This document shows, in pieces, positions 25,464 to 33,507 of a stretch of DNA of 64,000 nucleotides. The translations under genes and the position numbers were made by a program. The notes beneath the pieces are model-generated. The model was not told the origin of the DNA and did no database searches. It saw only the letters and a list, made by a program, of their open reading frames with translations. This DNA comes from Streptomyces sp. NBC_00239 (GTDB taxonomy: Bacteria; Actinomycetota; Actinomycetes; Streptomycetales; Streptomycetaceae): positions 1,240,001 to 1,304,000 of the forward strand of contig NZ_CP108095.1 of NCBI RefSeq assembly GCF_036194065.1, read 5' to 3'. Position 1 is the first letter of the stretch, and each line of letters starts with the position of its first letter.

Positions 25464-26138
25464 ATGATCACCTTTGGTTTGCGACGCCGAGCCGTCGCCG
25501 TCGCCTCCGTTCTCGTCGCCGCCCTGCTGCCGGCCGCGGCCGCCCACTCCGCCCCCTCCCCCGCTCCCGTCCGGGGTGCGGCCCCGGCACCGGGCGCCGC
25601 CCCGCTCGCCGGCCCGTTCCGTGCCGCGGCCCCGGCCAACTCCTGCCCGCGCGTGACCGATCACCTCTTCGCCGCCGCCGACCTGCGGGCCGAGGTCGAG
25701 CGCATCACCCCGTCGCCGTCGTGGCGCATCAACTGCAAGCAGCTCTACCGCGCCGACAGCCGGCCGCCGGAGGTCGTCTTCGAGTCCGGCTTCCACCCGC
25801 GGGACACCGTCAACGGGCAGTACGACCTGGAGCAGTACGTCCTCGTCAACCAGCCCTCCCCGTTCGTCTCGACGACGTACGACCACGACCTCTACAAGAC
25901 GTGGTGGAAGAGCGGTTGGAACTACTACGTCGACGCCCCTGGCGGAGTCGACGTCAACCAGACCATCGGGGACACCCACAAGTGGGCCTCGCAGGTCGAG
26001 GTGGCCTTCCCCGGCGGTATCGCGCGGTCGTTCATCGTCGGGGTGTGCCCGGTCGACAAGGTGAAGAAGGTCGAGATCATGGCGGAGTGCCGGGACAACC
26101 CGTACTACGAGCCCTGGCGGAACTCCTTCCCCGGCTGA
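25464..26138 (+). CDS. Secreted DNA-targeting ADP-ribosyltransferase, Scabin/ScARP-like
   Basis: Scabin (S. scabies) and ScARP (S. coelicolor) are exported mono-ADP-ribosyltransferases that modify guanine bases or nucleosides. This 224-residue protein has a Sec signal (1-30), a Pro/Ala spacer and the full catalytic domain (60-220): Arg96 in LYRADSR, the STT motif at 136-138 in YVLVNQPSPFVSTTYDHDLYKTW, and the Q-x-E pair Gln177/Glu179 in HKWASQVEVAFPGG. The substrate residues Asn129 and Trp174 are also kept, and Cys61/Cys91 and Cys195/Cys209 fit two disulfides. Start ATG 25464 follows AAGGTGG. It overlaps the convergent kinase gene by 34 bp. No immunity gene is seen. Confidence 0.93.
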   Translation: MITFGLRRRAVAVASVLVAALLPAAAAHSAPSPAPVRGAAPAPGAAPLAGPFRAAAPANSCPRVTDHLFAAADLRAEVERITPSPSWRINCKQLYRADSRPPEVVFESGFHPRDTVNGQYDLEQYVLVNQPSPFVSTTYDHDLYKTWWKSGWNYYVDAPGGVDVNQTIGDTHKWASQVEVAFPGGIARSFIVGVCPVDKVKKVEIMAECRDNPYYEPWRNSFPG

Positions 26139-27193
26139 TCCGGCAGCCGACCGCCTGACCCGCGCTGGGCCGCGGCGAGGGCCGCCGTTTCCGTGAAGGC
26201 CGGGATCCGGCCGGTGCCGCCGCGCCCGGACACGGACAGGGAGGCGGCGGCCACGCCGTGGGCCACGGCGTCCGCGAGGCTGTCGCCGAGGGCCAGCCGG
26301 GCGGTGGCGGTGCCGGTGAAGCAGTCCCCCGCGCCGGTCGCGTCGACCGGGTCCGGGTTGCGGGGCACGGGCAGCAGCACGGCCGCGGCGCCGTCGTCGA
26401 GGAGCAGCCGGTCCGCCCCGGCGGTGACCGCGACGGCCGCCGCGCCCAGCGCCCGGACCCGGGCCGCGGCGGTCGCCGGGTCGTCGGTGCCCAGCAGGGC
26501 CCGCGCGTCGGCCGGACAGGAGAGCTTCACCAGGCCGGCGAGCGGGGCGAGATGGGCCAGCAGCTCGCCGGCGGCCGGCCGGGAGGTCAGCCGGGAGCGG
26601 AAGTTGGCGTCGTACGTGAGGTGGCCGCCCGCGGCGTGCACGGTCCGGGCGGCGGCCAGCACCGCCGCCCGGCTGTCCTCGGACAGCGCCCCCGTGATGC
26701 CGCTGGTGACGAGCGCCGCGCCGCCGGTCAGCAGCGGGCGCCAGGACTCGACGTGGGCGGTCGACAGGGTGGAACCGGCGCTCTGCGCACGCCAGTAGAC
26801 GAACTCCCGGTCGCCCTCGGTGTCGGCTGCCAGCAGATACGCCCCGTTGGGGCGCGGTGCGGTACGCACCCAGGACGTGTCGATGCCCAGCGCGGCCGCG
26901 CGGGCCAGCAGCGGCCGGCTCAGCTCGTCGTCGCTGACCACCGCGAGCAGGGCGGTACGGGCGCCGGCCGCCGCGGCGGCCGCGGCCGCGTTGAGCGCGT
27001 CACCCGAGAAGGACAGCCGGGCCGCCGTGCCCGCGCCGGCCTCCCCCAGCGGGGCATCGGCGTGGACCTCGACGAGCACCTCGCCCATGACCAGCACGTC
27101 GTACCCGCCGCCTACCCCGGATCCGACCCCGGCCCCGGCCCCGTACCCGTTTCTGCATCCGTATCCGGTCGCGCCGCCGCCCGGCCCGTTCAC
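26105..27193 (-). CDS. kdgK: 2-keto-3-deoxygluconate kinase (PfkB family)
   Basis: PfkB-family sugar kinase of 362 residues. The nucleotide/anion-hole signature DATGAGDCFTG lies near residue 290, and the substrate lid region (FSGDALNAAAAAAAAGARTALLAVVSDD) near the start. Its linkage to the KDPG aldolase gene (GTGA overlap, GTG start 27193) identifies the likely substrate as 2-keto-3-deoxygluconate, yielding KDPG. The first 32 residues are a Gly/Tyr-rich leader (GAGAGVGSGVGGGY) unlike other kinases of the family; translation could also begin at the internal M of VMGEVLVEV. The 3' end overlaps the Scabin-like gene by 34 bp, tail to tail. Confidence 0.88.
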   Translation of the reverse strand: MNGPGGGATGYGCRNGYGAGAGVGSGVGGGYDVLVMGEVLVEVHADAPLGEAGAGTAARLSFSGDALNAAAAAAAAGARTALLAVVSDDELSRPLLARAAALGIDTSWVRTAPRPNGAYLLAADTEGDREFVYWRAQSAGSTLSTAHVESWRPLLTGGAALVTSGITGALSEDSRAAVLAAARTVHAAGGHLTYDANFRSRLTSRPAAGELLAHLAPLAGLVKLSCPADARALLGTDDPATAAARVRALGAAAVAVTAGADRLLLDDGAAAVLLPVPRNPDPVDATGAGDCFTGTATARLALGDSLADAVAHGVAAASLSVSGRGGTGRIPAFTETAALAAAQRGSGGRLPDQPGKEFRQGS

Positions 27194-27825
27194 CGGGCGT
27201 CGCCGCAGCAGGCGCACGGGCGGGCCAGGGCGGTGAAGACGGCGGCCAGTTCGGCGGGTTCGGCCGGCAGACCGGAGCCGATGCCGACCGCGTCGGCGCC
27301 CGCGTCCAGCCAGTCGCCCACCCCGGCGGGCGAGATGCCGCCGGTCGGGATGATCAGGGCCTGCGGGAGCACGGCCCGCAGCGATCGTACGTACGCGGGC
27401 CCCAGGGCGTGGGCGGGGAACACCTTCGCGGCGCCGTGCCGGGCGGCGGCCGCGATCTCGCCGGGCGTGAACCCGCCTTCGACGAACGCGGCGCCCCGCC
27501 GGTCGGCGACGACGCGCACCTCGGGCGCGGGGTACGGCGACACGAGGAAGGCCGCGCCGGCGTCCAGTGCCGACTCGGCCTGGGCGGCGGTGGTGACGGT
27601 GCCTACGCCGATGAGCGCGGGGCGGCCCGCGGAGTCGGTGAGTCCGGCGGTCCGGCTGACGGCGTCGGCCCAGCCGGGCACGGAGGTGGTGAGCTCGACG
27701 GCCCGGCAGCCGGCGGCGAGGAGCGCGGTGGTGCGGTGGACGGCCGCGTCCGCGTCGGTGCTGCGCAGCACGGGCAGCAGCCGTTGCGCGGCGAGCACCG
27801 CGTACGGGTGGCAGGACATGGTCAT
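27190..27825 (-). CDS. eda: KDPG aldolase (2-keto-3-deoxy-6-phosphogluconate aldolase)
   Basis: Class I aldolase splitting KDPG to pyruvate and glyceraldehyde-3-phosphate. In its 211 residues the catalytic Glu lies in AVELTT, the Schiff-base Lys in AAKVFPA, and the phosphate-binding PTGGISP motif near residue 165. VGTVTTAAQAESALDAGAAFLVSP matches the family. Start ATG 27825 follows GGGAGGGG. It is the first gene of a two-gene operon with the KDG kinase and is divergent from an IclR regulator across a perfect palindrome. The C-terminus carries an odd CACCGD with two adjacent cysteines. Confidence 0.93.
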   Translation of the reverse strand: MTMSCHPYAVLAAQRLLPVLRSTDADAAVHRTTALLAAGCRAVELTTSVPGWADAVSRTAGLTDSAGRPALIGVGTVTTAAQAESALDAGAAFLVSPYPAPEVRVVADRRGAAFVEGGFTPGEIAAAARHGAAKVFPAHALGPAYVRSLRAVLPQALIIPTGGISPAGVGDWLDAGADAVGIGSGLPAEPAELAAVFTALARPCACCGDAR

Positions 27826-27842
27826 GGAACCCCTCCCATTTT

Positions 27843-27859
27843 GTTCCACGTAGTGGAAC
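27843..27859. promoter_or_regulatory. IclR-type operator in the eda/iclR divergent promoter
   Basis: GTTCCACGTAGTGGAAC is a perfect 17-bp palindrome with a 3-bp centre, placed between the divergent eda and IclR-regulator genes. It overlaps a rightward -35-like TTGTTC (27841-27846) whose -10-like TATCGT (27864-27869) lies 17 bp on, so a bound dimer would repress the regulator and probably eda-kdgK too. The GTTCC-N7-GGAAC form is typical of IclR sites. Confidence 0.75.
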
Positions 27860-27906
27860 GCGGTATCGTGTACCGGAACTTCTGGTCGGGACTCTACACA
27901 CTGGCG

Positions 27907-28752
27907 GTGGACCGGGTGGCAGCGCGGGAAGAGGCCGCGGGCGCGGCCGAGGGCGGTGCGGCGGACCGTGCGGAGGACGGCACGCGGCCCGGCGCACGGG
28001 GCGGGCGGGCCTCGGCGGCCGGCACCGCGCTGGAGAAGTCGCTGCGCATCCTGGAGGCGGTGGCGGCGCCCGGCGGGCCGCACCGGCTCACCGACGTGGC
28101 GCTGGCCGCGGCCGTGCCCAAGTCGAGTACGTACCGGATCCTCGCCGCGCTCGTCGGGCAGGGCTACGTACGCACCGTCGACGAGGTGCGCTACGCGGCG
28201 GGTCCGCGGCTGCGCACCCTCGCCGCGGAGGTCGCCGGGAGCGAGCCGGCGAGCATCGGGCGGATCCTGGGGCGGCTCCAGCAGGCCACCGGGGAGACCG
28301 TGCACCTCGCGCTGCACAGCGGGGAGACGATCACGTACATCCGCAAACTGGAAGGCGGCGGGCAGCCCTTCCGCACGGCCTCGCGGACCGGCATGCGGAT
28401 GCCGCTGCACACCACGGCGATCGGCAAGAGCATCCTGGCCCGGCTGCCCGCCGCGGAGGTGGACGCGCTGATCTCCGCCACCGGTCTGGCCGGGCGCACC
28501 CCCGGTTCGCTGACCGACCGCGCGGCGTTGCTCGCCGACCTGGACGCGGTGCGTGCGCGGGGTTATGCGCTGGACGACGAGGAGAACGAGCCGAGCATCC
28601 GGTGCATCGGCGCGGCCGTCGTGGACGCGGCCGGGCGGCCCGTCGGCGGGGTGAGCGTCACCACTGTCACCTTCCTCGTCCCGCGCGCGGTGCTCGTCAC
28701 CTACGCCCCCGCCCTGCTCGCAGCGGCCGCCGAACTGGCCCCCCTGCTCTGA
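27907..28752 (+). CDS. IclR family transcriptional regulator
   Basis: 281 residues from GTG 27907. A winged helix-turn-helix follows a charged leader (ALEKSLRILEAVAA ... LAAAVPKSSTYRILAALVGQGYVRT), then the IclR effector domain (ETVHLALHSGETITYIRKLEG, HTTAIGKSILA, YALDDEENEPSIRCIGAAV). The start is uncertain: GTG 27868 is in frame but lies at the predicted -10 box, and no strong ribosome site is seen. Its position opposite eda-kdgK and the IclR-like palindrome in between suggest it represses keto-deoxy-gluconate use and itself, with KDG or a related sugar acid as inducer (inference; KdgR-like). Confidence 0.9.
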   Translation: MDRVAAREEAAGAAEGGAADRAEDGTRPGARGGRASAAGTALEKSLRILEAVAAPGGPHRLTDVALAAAVPKSSTYRILAALVGQGYVRTVDEVRYAAGPRLRTLAAEVAGSEPASIGRILGRLQQATGETVHLALHSGETITYIRKLEGGGQPFRTASRTGMRMPLHTTAIGKSILARLPAAEVDALISATGLAGRTPGSLTDRAALLADLDAVRARGYALDDEENEPSIRCIGAAVVDAAGRPVGGVSVTTVTFLVPRAVLVTYAPALLAAAAELAPLL

Positions 28753-28801
28753 CCACCCGCTTGACCCCAGCCCCGCCGACGCCGCGGGGCGCAACCCCCA
28801 C

Positions 28802-29250
28802 CCTCGCCGGCGCCCAAGTGGCGACTTCAGCCTCGCCGGCGTTTGAGGCGGACCTCAGCCTGAGCGGGCCGACTTCACCCCTGCCGGCGTTTGGGGCGCG
28901 GCCTCGGGCGCAACCGGCTCCGCCGACGCAACACGGCGCCACATCCAGCCTCGCCGGCGTTTGAGGCGCGGGGTTTGGGGCGGAGCCCCAAGACAACCCG
29001 GCTGACGCCGGGCACCGGGCTCCGCCCGGACCCGCTCCTCAAACGCCGGAGGGGCTGAAGGTGCGCGGGGTCGCCGGGCCCCGCCCGGACCCGCGCCTCA
29101 AAGGCCGGCGAGGCTGGATGTCGGACCTCGGGCAGTCGGCGAGGCTGAGGGTGGCCACCCAGGCGTCGACGAGGCTGGATGTTGCCGCCGCGGCTGGAAG
29201 TTGCCCCTCGGGCAGCCGGTGAGGCTGGGGGTGGCCACCCGGGCCCGGCG
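28802..29250. repeat. Cluster of dispersed REP-like elements
   Basis: This 544-bp gene-free stretch between convergent genes is made largely of copies of a GC-rich element with core CTCGCCGGCGTTTGAGGCG, sometimes followed by CGGGG(T)TTGGGGCGGAGCCCC. Forward copies start near 28830, 28880 and 28949 (the last full length, to 28990, with a GGGGC-GGA-GCCCC hairpin). Reverse copies lie near 29018-29057 and 29077-29118, and decayed partial ones near 29130-29230. The same element occurs at 61076. Such elements recur at gene ends in many Streptomyces genomes. No coding sequence seen. Confidence 0.85.
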
Positions 29251-29296
29251 GGGGTGCGGGGATGCCGGGCCGCGGGCGGTCGAAGGACGCCGGGGG

Positions 29297-30259
29297 TCAA
29301 GGGGTGGTCAGGTGTGGGGGGATGGCGGCGCGCAGGGCGTGGGTGACGGCGGCTACCGCCGGGTGGGATGCCGCGCCACTGCGGAACGCGATCTGCGTGC
29401 GCCGCTGCATGGCCAACCGCACCAGACTGACCGCCGCATCCGGCCCGGCCACCCCCAGCTGCGGCACGACGGCGACCCCCTGCCCCGCCGCGACCAGCGC
29501 CAGCACGGTCGCGAACTCGTCGACCTGGTGCCGGACCCGCGGCGTGAACCCGGCCGCCTGGCAGGCCCGTAGGGCCATGGTGTGGCACAGCGTGCCGGAC
29601 GTAGCGGTGATCCACGGGGCGTCCCGCCAGCGGGCGAGCTCGGCCGGGCCACCCGCCGGGCCACCCCCCGGCACGGGCTCGGGCTCGGGCTCGGGCACGG
29701 GCACGGGCACGGGCAGCAGCCGGGCCCCGGCCGGCGAGGCCAGGTACATCGACTCGCTGAACAGGTCGAGCGTCGCCACCCCCGCCTCGGCGGGAAACGG
29801 CACGAAGTCGTAGGCGTGCACCAGCGCCACGTCGAGCTCCCCGGCCCGCAGGGCGTGCGCGACGGCCGCCGGGTCGGTCTCGGAGACCATCGGTTCCAGC
29901 CGCGGGTACCGCTCGGCCAGGGCCACCAGCGCGGCGGGCACGATGGCCCGGGTCGCGGTGGGGAAGGCGCCGATGCGCATCGGGCCGGCCGGCCCGTGCC
30001 GGGCCCCGGCGAGTTCGGCGGCGGCTTGCTCCAGGCGTTCGAGCACGGCGTCGGCGTGCCGGACCAGGTTCTCGCCGGCGGGGGTCAGGCGGACCCGCCG
30101 TCCGGTGCGTTCCAGGAGGGGCAGGCCCGCCTCGCGTTCGAGGGCGCTGAGTTGCTGGGACACCGCCGAAGGAGTGAAGGCGAGCGCTTCGGCGACGGCG
30201 GCGATCGTGCCGCGCAGGGCGAGTTCGCGCAACAGGCGCAGACGTCGGACATCGAGCAT
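29297..30259 (-). CDS. LysR family transcriptional regulator
   Basis: 320 residues from ATG 30259. N-terminal HTH (MLDVRRLRLLRELALRGTIAAVAEALAFTPSAVSQQLSALEREAG), then an effector domain with typical LysR stretches (RIGAFPTATRAIVPAALVAL, GVAVVPQLG). An insert PVPVPVPEPEPEP near residue 185 is encoded by a hexanucleotide repeat (29674-29712) and is not a family feature. It is divergent from the DapA-family gene with 72 bp between, so it probably controls that gene. Confidence 0.9.
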   Translation of the reverse strand: MLDVRRLRLLRELALRGTIAAVAEALAFTPSAVSQQLSALEREAGLPLLERTGRRVRLTPAGENLVRHADAVLERLEQAAAELAGARHGPAGPMRIGAFPTATRAIVPAALVALAERYPRLEPMVSETDPAAVAHALRAGELDVALVHAYDFVPFPAEAGVATLDLFSESMYLASPAGARLLPVPVPVPEPEPEPVPGGGPAGGPAELARWRDAPWITATSGTLCHTMALRACQAAGFTPRVRHQVDEFATVLALVAAGQGVAVVPQLGVAGPDAAVSLVRLAMQRRTQIAFRSGAASHPAVAAVTHALRAAIPPHLTTP

Positions 30260-30331
30260 CAGCTCACCTTACGCTCGGGAACAGAAATGCGAACTGGACC
30301 TGAGTGTTCTGGCCCGGCCACCCTCGTACGC

Positions 30332-31225
30332 ATGACTCACCAGATCTCCCTGCACGGGATCCACGTACCGCTCGTCACCCCCTTCACGGCGACCGGGGAG
30401 GTCGCCTACGAAGCGCTGGAGGCACTCGCGCACGAGGTGCTCGACGCGGGGGCGGCCGGGATCGTGGCCCTCGGCACCACCGCCGAGGTCGCCACCCTCG
30501 ACGCGGCGGAGCGCGACGCGATCGCCGATGTGTGCGCCCGGGTCTGCCGGGAGCGGGGCGCCCTCCTGCTGATCGGCGCCGGCGGCAACGACACCCGGGC
30601 CGCCGAGGCCGACCTGGCCGGACTCGCCCGTCGGCCGGAGGCCTCGGGCGCGCTGGTGCTCGTGCCCGCCTTCACCCGCCCCTCGCCGGCCGGGGTGATC
30701 GCGCATTTCACGCGGCTCGCCGCGGCGAGCCCGGTGCCGCTGGTCGTCTACCACATCCCGTACCGCACCGGGCTGACCCTGGACGCGGCCACGCTGCGCA
30801 CGATCGGGGCGCTGCCCGGGGTCGCGGGGATCAAGTACGCGGCGGGTCTGGACGATCAGACCGTGCGGCTGCTCGGCGACCTGCCGGACGGATTCTCGGT
30901 GCTGGCCGGGGACGACGTGTTCGTGTCCCCGCTGCTGGCGCTCGGCGCGGCGGGCGGCATCCTCGCGTCGGCGCACCTCGCGACCGCCCGGTTCGTGGAA
31001 CTCGCGGACACCTGGCGGGCGGGCGAGACCGGCCGGGCCCGCGAGCTCGGCCACCGGCTGGCCCGGCTGTCCGCCGCGGCCTTCGCGGAGCCGAACCCGA
31101 CCGTCGTCAAGGGCGTGCTGCACGCGCAGGGCCGCATTCCGACCGCGGACGTCCGGCTGCCGCTGCTGCCCGCCGGGCGGAGCTCGGTGGACGAGGCGCT
31201 GAAGCACCTGGCCGAACTGGACTGA
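30332..31225 (+). CDS. Dihydrodipicolinate synthase family protein (class I aldolase)
   Basis: 297 residues, DapA/NanA TIM-barrel family. The substrate loop GTTAEVATL (family G-T-T-G-E) is near residue 44, the Tyr of YHIPYRTG near 138, and the Schiff-base Lys in GIKYAAG near 168. Pyruvate condensation or cleavage is therefore expected. The Gly-to-Ala change in GTTAE and the isolated setting under its own LysR regulator, away from lysine genes, suggest a catabolic or specialised keto-acid substrate rather than housekeeping DapA. Start ATG 30332; no clear ribosome site, so possibly leaderless. Confidence 0.85.
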   Translation: MTHQISLHGIHVPLVTPFTATGEVAYEALEALAHEVLDAGAAGIVALGTTAEVATLDAAERDAIADVCARVCRERGALLLIGAGGNDTRAAEADLAGLARRPEASGALVLVPAFTRPSPAGVIAHFTRLAAASPVPLVVYHIPYRTGLTLDAATLRTIGALPGVAGIKYAAGLDDQTVRLLGDLPDGFSVLAGDDVFVSPLLALGAAGGILASAHLATARFVELADTWRAGETGRARELGHRLARLSAAAFAEPNPTVVKGVLHAQGRIPTADVRLPLLPAGRSSVDEALKHLAELD

Positions 31226-31254
31226 GGGGCCGACCGCGTGGACCGTACGGCAAG

Positions 31255-31292
31255 GCCGACCGCCCCGTCGCACACACGACGGGGCGGTCGGC
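31255..31292. terminator. Bidirectional terminator hairpin
   Basis: A perfect 16-bp stem, 31255-31270 with 31277-31292, closes the 6-nt loop CACACA. It lies between the stop of the DapA-family gene and the stop of the convergent methyltransferase gene. Confidence 0.88.
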
Positions 31293-31338
31293 TGCTCCGC
31301 CGGTCAGGCGGACAGGCCGCTCAGACCGGTCAGACCGG

Positions 31339-32070
31339 TCAGACCGCGCGGCGGAACAGGGCCGTCCACAGGAAGGCTTCACCGAAGCGCGGCGACCCGG
31401 CCGGCTCGTCCGTCATGCGGCGCAGTTCGACCTCCTCGAGGTCGGAGAAGATCCAACGCAACGACTCGTCCGTGTAGGCGAGTCCGCCGTGCAGCGCGGA
31501 CTGGCGGTAGAAGTCCGTGTCCGGGAGTTCGGATCCCATCCCGCCGGCGGCGAAGCAGGTGAGGACGAAGTGTCCGCCGGGCGCGAGGACCCGGTCGAGC
31601 ATGGCCAGGTAGCTGACGCGCCGGTGCGGCGGCAGGTGGTGGAAGCAGCCCGAGTCGTACACCAGGTCGTACGGGCCGGCGAGTTCGGCCTCGGTGAGCG
31701 CGAAGGCGTCGCCGCAGTGGAAGCGGACGCCGGCCCCGGCCTCGCGGGCCCGCTCTTCGGCCCAGCCGAGGGCGGCCGGAGAGAGGTCCACCGCGTCGAC
31801 GTCGAAGCCGCGGGCGTCCAGGTACAGGGCGTTGCGGCCCGGCCCGCATCCCAGGTCGAGCGCGCGGCCGGGTGCGATGAGGCCGCGGTCGAGGTAGGAC
31901 ACCAGGTTTTCGTCCGGTGCGGCCACGAAGAACGGCACGTCCTTGGAGCGGTCCGCGTAGAAGGCGTCCCACCAGGGGGCCGCGCCCTCCGTCCAGCGGT
32001 CGGCCTCTGCCGCGAACAGGCCGTCCAGCAGCTTCAGCACGTCCTCGACCGAGCGTATGTTCCGGTCCAT
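31339..32070 (-). CDS. Class I SAM-dependent methyltransferase
   Basis: 243 residues from ATG 32070, preceded by AAAGGGGAC. Motif [20 protein letters not shown] is textbook, followed by [18 protein letters not shown] (acidic motif II end) and FHCGDAF, then the [17 protein letters not shown] loop (motif IV). That loop is of the kind seen in TehB/thiopurine-type and other small-molecule methyltransferases. The substrate is unknown. It is monocistronic, with convergent and upstream genes unrelated. Confidence 0.9.
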   Translation of the reverse strand: MDRNIRSVEDVLKLLDGLFAAEADRWTEGAAPWWDAFYADRSKDVPFFVAAPDENLVSYLDRGLIAPGRALDLGCGPGRNALYLDARGFDVDAVDLSPAALGWAEERAREAGAGVRFHCGDAFALTEAELAGPYDLVYDSGCFHHLPPHRRVSYLAMLDRVLAPGGHFVLTCFAAGGMGSELPDTDFYRQSALHGGLAYTDESLRWIFSDLEEVELRRMTDEPAGSPRFGEAFLWTALFRRAV

Positions 32071-32341
32071 CAAGTCCCCTTTCACCAGGGGCAAACGCTA
32101 CGGCCGATGGACACGAAAGCCCAGCTCAGAGGCGGTGCGCGGCGGTGCGGCGAGGGCGCAGGCGGGCGCCGGCGGCCCGTGCGCGCCGACGGGTGGGGCG
32201 ACCCTCGTACCGCACCGGGCCGAAGCCCCCACGCCCCCGTGGAAGGCCTTCCAGGGCCCGTTGCGGGCCGCGCCGGGCCGGGTTTCCGGACGACTTCGCG
32301 GACTTGGCGGCGTTGGCGGCGTTGGCGGCGTTGACGGTCCG

Positions 32342-32863
32342 TCAGCCGCCTTCGGCGAGCGCCGCCGCGTCGAGGGCCTCGGTGAGCCGGTCCAGGCGGG
32401 CCTGGAGGTCGCGCGCCTCGGCAAGCCCGAAGCCCGTGGCGACCGCGATCCTGCGCGGCACCTCGGCGGCCCGTTCGCGCAGCGCGGTGCCCGCATCGGT
32501 CGGCGAGATGCGTACGGAGCGCTCGTCCTCGGCGCTGCGCTCTCGGTGCACCAGGCCCGCCGCCTCCAGGCGCTTGAGCAGCGGCGACAGCGTGCCCGAG
32601 TCCAGCCGCAGGCTCCGGCCCAGCTCCTTGACCGGCAGGGCGCCCTGCTCCCACAGCACCATCATCACGAGGTACTGGGGGTACGTGAGCCCGAGGTCCT
32701 TGAGGACGACCCGGTAGAGGCCGCCGAAGGCGCGGGAGGCCGCGTTGAGGGAGAAGCAGATCTGGCCGTCCAGGCGCAGCAGGTCCAGATCCGGGCCCAG
32801 CTCTTGCTTCTGGTCCTGGTCCTGGTCCTGGTCGGGGGCGGTCCCCCCGGGTCGCTCGGTCAT
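32342..32863 (-). CDS. ohrR: MarR family regulator, OhrR-like peroxide sensor
   Basis: 173 residues. The winged-helix core ([61 protein letters not shown]) is that of OhrR. The redox cysteine that senses organic hydroperoxides is present in [17 protein letters not shown] near residue 36. An N-terminal [11 protein letters not shown] stretch is a small repeat-coded oddity. It lies back to back with ohr and shares its 112-bp promoter region, which contains a perfect palindrome, so it is the likely repressor of both genes. Confidence 0.93.
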   Translation of the reverse strand: MTERPGGTAPDQDQDQDQKQELGPDLDLLRLDGQICFSLNAASRAFGGLYRVVLKDLGLTYPQYLVMMVLWEQGALPVKELGRSLRLDSGTLSPLLKRLEAAGLVHRERSAEDERSVRISPTDAGTALRERAAEVPRRIAVATGFGLAEARDLQARLDRLTEALDAAALAEGG

Positions 32864-32890
32864 GCGGACAGCTTACCTCGCGGGTCATTG

Positions 32891-32904
32891 AGTTGTGCAC
32901 AACT
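32891..32904. promoter_or_regulatory. OhrR operator
   Basis: AGTTGTGCACAACT is a perfect 14-bp palindrome between ohrR and ohr, closely matching known OhrR sites. A second, imperfect half-site (ATTGTGTGC, 32907-32915) follows, possibly giving a double operator. The AT-rich context stands out in this genome. Confidence 0.82.
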
Positions 32905-32975
32905 GAATTGTGTGCTTCATTAATGGGGCGGCACCGGGGGGTGCCGAGCCAGCCCAACCGAGAGGAACCCTTCCG

Positions 32976-33389
<414 letters not shown>

Positions 33390-33507
33390 TCCCGGGGAGC
33401 TCCGGCGAGCTCCGGCGAACCGGGTGCTTCCGGTAGTACCGGGCGCTTCCCGTAGGACGGGGGGCTCCCTGGCCCCGGGACCACCGGTACCGGCCGCCCG
33501 GGACGGT

